DNA from: Actinoplanes sp. L3-i22
GTDB taxonomy: Bacteria; Actinomycetota; Actinomycetes; Mycobacteriales; Micromonosporaceae
Direction: 5' to 3'
Length of the DNA stretch: 64,000 nt
Assembly: GCF_019704555.1 (NCBI RefSeq)
Contig: NZ_AP024745.1
Coordinates: 1,546,001-1,610,000, forward strand
The position numbers and the translations under genes were made by a program. Shown here piece by piece: positions 43,074 to 50,984 of the stretch; position 1 is the stretch's first letter; each line of letters begins with the position of its first letter. A model generated the notes under the pieces. That model saw only the letters and a list, made by a program, of their open reading frames with translations. It had not been told where the DNA came from and did not search any database.

Positions 43074-43838
43074 ATGGATCTTTCGCATGTTCTTCTGCTG
43101 GTGGTGGCCGGGGTGGCCGCCGGTGGGGTGAACGCGATCGCCGGGGGCGGGTCGCTGATCACCTTTCCGAGTCTGATCGCCACCGGGTTGCCGTCGGTGG
43201 ACGCCAACGTGACCAACTCGGTCTCCGTCTTCCCGGGGTACGTGTCCAGCGTTGCCGGCAGCCGGGCCGACCTCGCGGGGCAGGGCGGCCGGGTCCGGGC
43301 GGTCCTGCCGGTCGCGGTGCTCGGCAGCGTCGCCGGGTGCGCGCTGCTGCTCGCGACGCCCGGGCGGGTGTTCGAGGTGATCGTGCCGTTCCTGGTGCTG
43401 GGGGCGGCCGCGACGCTGGCCTTCCAGGAGCGGCTCCGTGGCCTGGTGGGACATCCCCGGGCGATGTCACCGCGGCGGGCGGCGGTCACCCTGCAGGTGG
43501 TGGTGCTGATCGGGGCGGTGTACGGCGGATACTTCGGGGCCGCGCTCGGGGTGATGTACGTCGCGGCGCTGGCGCTCATCCTGGACGAGCCGCTGAAGCG
43601 GATCAACGCGTTGAAGAACGTGCTGTCGGCGACCGTCGGGCTGATGACGGTGCTGGTCTTCGCGTTCTTCGCGAACGTGCACTGGGCCGCGGTGGGGGTG
43701 CTGGCGCCGGCCACGGTGGTCGGGGGCTACGCCGGGGCGCGGCTGGCGCGGCGGCTGCCGGCGCGGGTGCTGCGCTACGTGATCGTGAGCTTCGGCACGG
43801 CGATCGGCCTGGTGCTGCTGTACCGGGCATTCGTCTGA
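43074..43838 (+). CDS. TauE/SafE-family sulfite or organosulfur exporter
   Basis: A protein of 254 residues with about eight membrane helices. The N-terminal GVNAIAGGGSLITFPSLIAT and the internal VYGGYFGAALGVMYVAAL are the paired signatures of the TauE/SafE family. It is a plasma-membrane anion exporter with unknown substrate. The start ATG 43074 (MDLSHVLLL) is used. A short palindrome (AAGATCGACGATCTT, 43877-43891) lies between its stop and that of the convergent TIR-like gene. Confidence 0.9.
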   Translation: MDLSHVLLLVVAGVAAGGVNAIAGGGSLITFPSLIATGLPSVDANVTNSVSVFPGYVSSVAGSRADLAGQGGRVRAVLPVAVLGSVAGCALLLATPGRVFEVIVPFLVLGAAATLAFQERLRGLVGHPRAMSPRRAAVTLQVVVLIGAVYGGYFGAALGVMYVAALALILDEPLKRINALKNVLSATVGLMTVLVFAFFANVHWAAVGVLAPATVVGGYAGARLARRLPARVLRYVIVSFGTAIGLVLLYRAFV

Positions 43839-43927
43839 CGAAACGCCCGGGAGTGGTCCGAAAGCGCTCATCTCACAAGATCGACGATCTTCGTACCCGA
43901 TCGGCTCGGAATTCAAACCGGCCACAA

Positions 43928-44335
43928 TCACGACGTACGCGAAAACGGGTTTTGCGGGCCGCCGACGGCGCCCATCAAGATCTCCAAAGCCTCCTCTTCG
44001 TCCAGGTTGTAGAGGCTTTCGCAGGTCGCCGAGCGCAGTGCGGCGGGGGCCGGGACGGCATCCAGCCGGATCACCGTCAGGGTGGGCGTGACGGGCACCC
44101 GGCGCCAGTCCGACCCGGTCGCGCGGTGCTCCGCGGAGACGAGAACGATCACCGGATCGGGGCCGGAAAGCGCAGCGGCTATCCGATGCGCGAAGTCGAC
44201 CCCGGCCGGGAGCATTTCCACCACATGGCCCGCTGCCTGCAGTGACCTTTTGATCCATTGTGCCCAGACAACGTCCGCCGGGGTGTAGGAGAGGAGTACC
44301 GGCACGTCTCCAGCATGCCGCAACGTCGTCCACAT
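43928..44335 (-). CDS. Stand-alone TIR-like domain protein
   Basis: A protein of 135 residues that is almost entirely one TIR-like (TIR_2) fold: VPVLLSYTPADVVWAQWIKR for strand A and helix A, AAGHVVEMLPAGVDFAHRIA for the second strand and loop, and DPVIVLVSAEHRATGSDWRR for strands C/D. The family's Glu for NAD cleavage is not evident in the usual W-x(n)-E position, so it may be a protein-protein module. There is no nuclease, STAND ATPase or membrane domain. It diverges from the GAPDH-like gene over a 175-bp region with two palindromes. ATG 44335 is a tentative start. Confidence 0.7.
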   Translation of the reverse strand: MWTTLRHAGDVPVLLSYTPADVVWAQWIKRSLQAAGHVVEMLPAGVDFAHRIAAALSGPDPVIVLVSAEHRATGSDWRRVPVTPTLTVIRLDAVPAPAALRSATCESLYNLDEEEALEILMGAVGGPQNPFSRTS

Positions 44336-44372
44336 TGAGCACCGGGCGTCGATGGGCGTAACTCGATGGGTG

Positions 44373-44383
44373 TGACATTGTCA
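44373..44383. promoter_or_regulatory. Palindrome TGACA-T-TGTCA upstream of the GAPDH-like gene
   Basis: A perfect 5-1-5 dyad in the TIR/GAPDH divergent region, 5 bp upstream of the predicted -35 of the GAPDH-like gene. A possible activator or repressor site. Confidence 0.4.
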
Positions 44384-44387
44384 TCCG

Positions 44388-44417
44388 TTGACGTGCAAGT
44401 TGCACAACTCATAGTGT
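44388..44417 (+). promoter_or_regulatory. Promoter of the GAPDH-like gene with internal palindrome
   Basis: TTGACG (44388-44393) and TAGTGT (44412-44417) form a -35/-10 pair with 18-bp spacing. The spacer contains GTGCAA-G-TTGCAC (44393-44405), a perfect 6-1-6 dyad whose core equals the operator-like core at 33401-33411. A protein bound there would block RNA polymerase. Confidence 0.6.
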
Positions 44418-44510
44418 CGAACCCGTGACGCCGAGTGGACCCTTGAGCAAAACGGGGGTGTCCTTGGCGGACGGGGAACACATCACAGCAACGGAGTCGA
44501 GGAGCGCTCG

Positions 44511-45569
44511 ATGACTGTCGCGATCGGGATCAACGGCCTGGGGCGGATCGGTCGAAGCTTGACCCGAATCGTCGCGGCCGCACCCAATCCGGGCGTCTCG
44601 ATTGCCGCGGTGAATGACATCGCGTGCACCGAGAAACTGGCGTACGGCTTGCGACGGGACAGCATCCGGGGCTCGTTCCCGGGCACGGTCGCCGCGCGCG
44701 GGGAGTACCTGGTGGTCAATGACCATGCCATCCGCACCTACCACCACGAGCGCCCGGAGCGCATCCCGTGGGCGGACCAGGGGGTCGAGGTGGTGATCGA
44801 GGCGACCGGCCGGTTCCGGGCCGGGGGCACGGCGCGGACCCACATCACCCACGGTGGCGCCCGCAAGGTGGTGATCAGTGCCTCGGCCGACGACCCGGAC
44901 GCGTTCCTGGTGCTCGGCGCGAACCACACCAGCTACAACCCGGCCGTGCACGACGTGGTCTCGCCGGCCTCCTGCGGGGTGAACGCGCTGACCGTGATGG
45001 CCAAGGTGCTGCTCGACCGGTTCGGGCTGAGCTCGGTGAACACCTCGGTGATGCTGGCCAGCCAGGGCTGGGGGCGGGTGCAGGACTCACTGGTCGGCAC
45101 GTCGCGGGACGATCCGCGGCTGGGCCGGGCGGTGGGGGAGAGCATCATCCCGCACAACCACGTGGTCGGTGACCTGGTCCGGGTGGCGCTGCCGGAGATC
45201 GGCGAGATGCGCTACAGCTACTACTGCGTGCCCACCCCGATCGGCTCGCTCGCCGAACTGTCCGGTCAGGCCGGGCGGCCGGTGTCGGTCGAGGAGGTCA
45301 ACCGGGCGATGGCGGAGGCGGCGGCCGGGCCGCTGCGCGGCATCCTGGCGTACGACCCGGACCCGACCGTGTCGATCGACGTCAAGAACAATCCGGCGTC
45401 CTGCCTGTTCGACCCGTCCGGCACGCAGACCACCGCCGACGGCGGGGTGAAGGTGCGCGGGTGGTTCGACAACGAGTGGGGGTTCTCGAACCGGTTGCTC
45501 GATCTGGCCCGGCTGATCGGTGAGCTGTTACCGGTTCCGTCCGGACAGGCCAGCTGGAGCGTGGCCTAG
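44511..45569 (+). CDS. GAPDH-like protein with altered active site
   Basis: A protein of 352 residues with a type I glyceraldehyde-3-phosphate dehydrogenase fold. The NAD-binding start IGINGLGRIGRSLTRI and the C-terminal WFDNEWGFSNRLLDLARLI are conserved, and Cys155 is present in SPASCGVNAL. The segment that normally holds the catalytic His (TTVHA in GapA) reads NTSVMLASQGWGR here, with no His, and the phosphate-binding SSTG after the conserved IIP is replaced (IIPHNHVVGD). It may have a different substrate, only partial activity, or a regulatory role. Its 3' end is duplicated in the following 39 bp. Confidence 0.82.
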   Translation: MTVAIGINGLGRIGRSLTRIVAAAPNPGVSIAAVNDIACTEKLAYGLRRDSIRGSFPGTVAARGEYLVVNDHAIRTYHHERPERIPWADQGVEVVIEATGRFRAGGTARTHITHGGARKVVISASADDPDAFLVLGANHTSYNPAVHDVVSPASCGVNALTVMAKVLLDRFGLSSVNTSVMLASQGWGRVQDSLVGTSRDDPRLGRAVGESIIPHNHVVGDLVRVALPEIGEMRYSYYCVPTPIGSLAELSGQAGRPVSVEEVNRAMAEAAAGPLRGILAYDPDPTVSIDVKNNPASCLFDPSGTQTTADGGVKVRGWFDNEWGFSNRLLDLARLIGELLPVPSGQASWSVA

Positions 45570-45608
45570 CCGCTTCCGTCTGAACAGGCCGGCGGCGGCG
45601 TGGCATAG
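45531..45608. repeat. 39-bp imperfect tandem duplication at the end of the GAPDH-like gene
   Basis: Bases 45531-45569, which end in the TAG stop, are repeated at 45570-45608 with 31 of 39 identical positions and again end in TAG. The second copy is non-coding and sits directly before the dehydratase-like gene. Confidence 0.8.
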
Positions 45609-45618
45609 CTTTAGCTGC

Positions 45619-46506
45619 GTGATCAACCGTGAGGATGTGGAAGCCGCCGCCCGGCGCATCGACGGCCGGATCCGGCGGACGCCGCTGGTCGAGGCCGAGC
45701 CCGGCCGGTGGTTCAAGCTGGAGTATCTGCAGCATGCCGGGTCGTTCAAGACCCGCGGCATGATGAACAAGATGCTCAGCAGCGCGATCCCGGAGGCGGG
45801 CGTCGTGGTCGCCTCCGGCGGCAACGCGGGGCTGGCGGCGGCGTACGCGGCTCGCGAGCTCGGCGTGCCGGCCGAGGTGTTCGTGCCGGTGACCGCGCCC
45901 GCGGTCAAGGTCGCCAAGCTCGGCAAACTGGGCGCGAAGGTGGTGCAGGTCGGCAACGAGTACGCGGAGGCGTATGCGGCGGCCCTCGAACGGACCGATG
46001 CGCTGTTCTGCCACGCGTACGACGACCCGGCGATGGTCGCCGGAAACGGCACGCTAGCCCTCGAAATCTCCGAAATTTCGGACACGGTGCTTGTCGCTGT
46101 GGGTGGTGGTGGTCTGGTGGCCGGCGTGATCGCCGCCCTGCGGGGTCGTGCCCGCATCGTCGCGGTGGAGCCGGTGACCTCCTGCGCACTGCATGAAGCG
46201 CTAAAAGCCGAAAAACCGGTAGATGTTCGGGTTTCTGGCGTCGCCGCCGACTCGCTGGGCGCCCGAAGAGTCGGCGACATCGCCTTCGAGCTCGCCACCG
46301 ACGCCGAGATCGACTCGATCCTGGTCGACGACGACGCGATCATCCACGCCCGCCGGAAACTCTGGGACGACTACCGGATCGTCGTCGAGCACGGCACCGC
46401 CGCCGCCTACGCCGCCCTGATCTCCGGCGCCTACCGCCCGGCCCCCGGCGAGCGGGTCACCACCCTGCTCTGCGGCGCGAACACCAATCCTGCCGATCTG
46501 GGGTGA
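45619..46506 (+). CDS. PLP-dependent threonine/serine dehydratase-like enzyme
   Basis: A protein of 295 residues starting at GTG 45619 (VINREDVEAAARRIDG). It is a fold-type II PLP enzyme with the Schiff-base Lys in HAGSFKTRGMMN, the phosphate-binding loop VAVGGGGLVAGVIAAL and VVASGGNAGLAAAYAARELG. It lacks a C-terminal regulatory ACT domain, so a biosynthetic allosteric IlvA is unlikely; a catabolic threonine/serine dehydratase or racemase is more probable. It lies 49 nt after the GAPDH-like gene and may be co-transcribed with it. Confidence 0.88.
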   Translation: MINREDVEAAARRIDGRIRRTPLVEAEPGRWFKLEYLQHAGSFKTRGMMNKMLSSAIPEAGVVVASGGNAGLAAAYAARELGVPAEVFVPVTAPAVKVAKLGKLGAKVVQVGNEYAEAYAAALERTDALFCHAYDDPAMVAGNGTLALEISEISDTVLVAVGGGGLVAGVIAALRGRARIVAVEPVTSCALHEALKAEKPVDVRVSGVAADSLGARRVGDIAFELATDAEIDSILVDDDAIIHARRKLWDDYRIVVEHGTAAAYAALISGAYRPAPGERVTTLLCGANTNPADLG

Positions 46507-46537
46507 TTCGCCCGGGCGACAGGGCACTCTCAGAAAC

Positions 46538-47812
46538 GTGGCCGACGAGATCCAGTCCGTACACCAGTTCCGGCGCTTCGCCCTCGCCGTCTGCGCGATC
46601 GGCGTCCTCGTCCAGCTCGGCCTGACCGCGTACTACCTGGGCATGGGCCACAAGGCCGCCCCGCACCACCTGCCGGTCGGCCTGGTCGCGGACGCCGCCC
46701 AGCGCGCCTCGGTGGTCGCCATGCTCGAGGAGGGCGGCCGGTTCCGGGTCGGCGACTTCACCTCGGCGGACGAGCTGACCACCGCGATCAGACGGCGCGA
46801 GGTGTACGGCGGGGTCGACCTCACCGGCGCCGCCCCGCACCTCTACGTGGCGACCTCCGCCGGCCCGGCCGCCGCGAGCCTGCTGCGCGGCACGTACACC
46901 TCGGTCGTCCAGCAGCGGACCGCGGCGCAGGTCACCGAGCTGGCCAAGACCGCCGACCAGGTCGGGATCGCGACCGTCCAGGCGCTGACCGCCGCACCGC
47001 AGGTGACCGACGTGGTGCCGCTGCCAGCCGACGACGTGAACGGGGTCTCGCTCGGCTTCCTCACCCAGGCGCTGTCGCTGGGCGGGACGGTCGCCTCGAT
47101 GGGGCTGGGGCGGCTGATCCCGCGTACCCGGCGAAGCTGGCGCCGCGGCGTCGCGCACCTCTCCACGCTGATCGTCTACGCGGTCGGCTCGGCCGCCGCG
47201 GTCCTCTGGTCGATGAGCTGGTTCGGCATCGGCAGCCACGCCGACCAGTGGGAGATGCTCGGCATCTTCTCGCTGATCTCGCTGGCGGTCACCGGCTCGA
47301 CGGCCGGCGCGGTGGCGCTGATCGGCCCGGCCGGCGCGGCCGTCGGCGCGTTCTACTTCATGATCGGGACGGTCATCTCCGGGGCCAGCATCCTGCCCGA
47401 GTTCCTGCCCGCGTTCGGCCGGCACCTCGGCGAGAACCTGCCGACCGGCGCCGGCGTCCAGGCGATCCGGCAGGACCTCTACTTCCCGGCGGCGCCGATC
47501 GGCGGCCACATGTGGGTGCTCGCCGCGTACGCGATCGTCGGCTGCCTGCTCGTCCTGGTCACCAACGTCCTGCCGAACCGGAAGGACGGCACGTCCGAGG
47601 TCGATCTGGACCTGACCGTGCGTCTCGAAGGGGTTCCCGACGAGGGTTTTTCGCGGAGCAACTCAGATTTCCGTGGCCACGCCGAACCAGTAGAACGTGG
47701 GAATCGAGGGAGTGAACGCACGCATCGCGAACATCCAGAGCCGGATCATCGCGCTGCAGACTCAGCAGGCCACCACAACGAGCACGGCCCGGACGTCGGA
47801 GCAGACCGGTAG
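46538..47812 (+). CDS. ABC-2/DUF3533-like membrane protein
   Basis: A protein of 424 residues starting at GTG 46538. One N-terminal helix (FALAVCAIGVLVQLGLTAYY) is followed by an extracytoplasmic domain of about 140 residues (TADQVGIATVQAL near its end), then about five helices (SLGGTVASMGLGRLI to LAAYAIVGCLLVLVTNVL). The layout matches YhgE/Pip and DUF3533 proteins. The last 39 codons (after about residue 385) overlap the next gene by 116 nt and are His/Arg/Asp-rich, so the true end may have been lost or extended by a frameshift. Confidence 0.75.
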   Translation: MADEIQSVHQFRRFALAVCAIGVLVQLGLTAYYLGMGHKAAPHHLPVGLVADAAQRASVVAMLEEGGRFRVGDFTSADELTTAIRRREVYGGVDLTGAAPHLYVATSAGPAAASLLRGTYTSVVQQRTAAQVTELAKTADQVGIATVQALTAAPQVTDVVPLPADDVNGVSLGFLTQALSLGGTVASMGLGRLIPRTRRSWRRGVAHLSTLIVYAVGSAAAVLWSMSWFGIGSHADQWEMLGIFSLISLAVTGSTAGAVALIGPAGAAVGAFYFMIGTVISGASILPEFLPAFGRHLGENLPTGAGVQAIRQDLYFPAAPIGGHMWVLAAYAIVGCLLVLVTNVLPNRKDGTSEVDLDLTVRLEGVPDEGFSRSNSDFRGHAEPVERGNRGSERTHREHPEPDHRAADSAGHHNEHGPDVGADR

Positions 47813-48302
47813 CGCCGCCGGCGCGACGTTCGCCAGCCAACTGAAGGGCGCCCTCGCGGCGCAGAGCACCCCGGAAACCGGCAAGACGTACAAACTGAAC
47901 GGGAAGGGCATTCCGGAGGATCTCGCCGCGTACGGCAACGGCAAGATCCCGGCGGAGGCACTCGAGCAGGTCGGCGACACCCGGCACAAGCTGTGGGCGC
48001 CCGCCGCCGAGAAGCTCACCCAGCTGATCGACGACGCCAAGCGGGACGGCGTGAAGATCGGCATCACCGACTCGTACCGGCCCTACACCGAACAGGTCGA
48101 CCTGGCCCGCCGCAAGGGCCTCTACTCGCAGGGCGGGCTCGCCGCCAAGCCCGGCACCAGCGAACACGGCTGGGGCATGGCCACCGACCTGGACCTGAAC
48201 CCCGAGGCGCTGGCCTGGATGCGCAAGAACGGTGACCGCTACGGCTTCGTCGAGAACGTCAAGCGGGAGAGCTGGCACTGGGCGTTCCGCCCCAACACCT
48301 GA
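47697..48302 (+). CDS. M15-type D-Ala-D-Ala carboxypeptidase with flagellar-style N-terminus
   Basis: A protein of 201 residues. The C-terminal half is a VanY-like zinc peptidase: ITDSYRPYTEQVDLARRKG, then TSEHGWGMATDLDL with metal-binding His and Asp, and SWHWAF with the third ligand His. There is no signal peptide. The N-terminus, VNARIANIQSRIIALQTQQ then GATFASQLKGAL, resembles the start of peptidases encoded in actinobacterial flagellar clusters, which are exported by the flagellar apparatus. GTG 47712 is an alternative start. It overlaps the preceding gene by 116 nt. Confidence 0.85.
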   Translation: MGIEGVNARIANIQSRIIALQTQQATTTSTARTSEQTGSAAGATFASQLKGALAAQSTPETGKTYKLNGKGIPEDLAAYGNGKIPAEALEQVGDTRHKLWAPAAEKLTQLIDDAKRDGVKIGITDSYRPYTEQVDLARRKGLYSQGGLAAKPGTSEHGWGMATDLDLNPEALAWMRKNGDRYGFVENVKRESWHWAFRPNT

Positions 48303-48311
48303 CGCGAGCGC

Positions 48312-48345
48312 CGCGGGACCGCCGGCTTGTCACCGCGGTCCCGCG
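48312..48345. terminator. Hairpin after the peptidase gene
   Basis: CGCGGGACCGC (48312-48322) pairs perfectly with GCGGTCCCGCG (48335-48345) around a 12-nt loop, 9 nt after the stop codon. Confidence 0.85.
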
Positions 48346-48409
48346 CCGCCTCGCCTACCGAGGATCAAACCCATGTCCCGGTACGACGTCAGCCCCGTCA
48401 TGCACGGCG

Positions 48410-48475
48410 GTGCGCTCAGGCGCAGTGCATTCAGGCGCAGTGCGCTCGGGCGGGGTGCGTCCGGGCGGGGTGCGC

Positions 48476-48484
<9 letters not shown>
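48410..48484. repeat. 15-bp tandem repeat, five copies, entering a gene
   Basis: Five consecutive 15-bp units of the type GTGCGCTCAGGCGCA start at 48410, 48425, 48440, 48455 and 48470 with 1-4 differences each. The last unit contains the stop codon (48476-48478) and final codons of the minus-strand methyltransferase. Confidence 0.88.
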
Positions 48485-50395
<1,911 letters not shown>

Positions 50396-50700
50396 TCCGC
50401 CCCGAGTCACCGCCCCGGTCGCCGTCGCGACCGGGGCGGTTCTGTGTCTCCGGCGCCTTTTCCCGGCGGTCATCGACCGGCCTCAGGCGCTGATCGCGGT
50501 CGCTCGGAGCACCCATCGAGGCCGCTGACGCGCTCATTGAGGTCTCTGTGGTGTGAATGCGAGCGGGAACCCGGGCGAATTGACCGGGTGGCTCGTTCCG
50601 ATGAGGTATGACGGTCAATCCTCTCCACTCCACAATGGAAATCTGGGGCATTTTGCCCGAATCGGTAGCGCATGGTCGTTTTTAGTTGCAGAGTGATGGA
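50396..50700. other. Intergenic region between asd and the SPOR-like gene
   Basis: 305 bases containing the asd terminator (50409-50440). The remainder has a TTGACC hexamer near 50580, a GGGCA-TTT-TGCCC hairpin near 50645 and lower GC than the surroundings; it probably holds the promoter of the 50701 gene. No gene is seen. Confidence 0.6.
50409..50440 (+). terminator. asd terminator
   Basis: ACCGCCCCGGTCGC (50409-50422) pairs perfectly with GCGACCGGGGCGGT (50427-50440) around CGTC, followed by TCTGTGT. Confidence 0.95.
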
Positions 50701-50907
50701 ATGAACGACAGTGGGCTCGGCGGGGCGGGCTACTTCTGGTGCCTCCGACACCACCGGGTCGAGAGCGGCGACGGCGTCTGTCCCGCCCAATATCGACTCG
50801 GACCGTTCGCCACGGCTGACGAAGCGACGCGGGCCCTCGAAACGGTCGAGAAGCGCAATGCCGATTGGGATGCCGAGGACGCCCGCTGGACCGGGGAGAG
50901 CAGCTAG
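50701..50907 (+). CDS. SPOR-like small protein
   Basis: A protein of 68 residues from ATG 50701 (TTG 50686 is an in-frame alternative). It begins MNDSG, and YRLGPFATADEATRALETVE looks like the second half of a SPOR repeat as found in small actinobacterial SPOR-domain proteins; here the first half has CLRHHRVESGDGVC in place of the usual strand. An acidic tail (NADWDAEDARWTGESS) follows. SPOR domains bind denuded peptidoglycan glycans, but this protein has no export signal. It lies 77 nt before the giant repeat protein. Confidence 0.65.
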   Translation: MNDSGLGGAGYFWCLRHHRVESGDGVCPAQYRLGPFATADEATRALETVEKRNADWDAEDARWTGESS

Positions 50908-50984
50908 ACCGTCATCTCGCTCCACGTCCGACCCTTTCCTGGCGCCGTCGTGCCCGCCGTCTTTCGCAAGGAGGAAACACCCCG

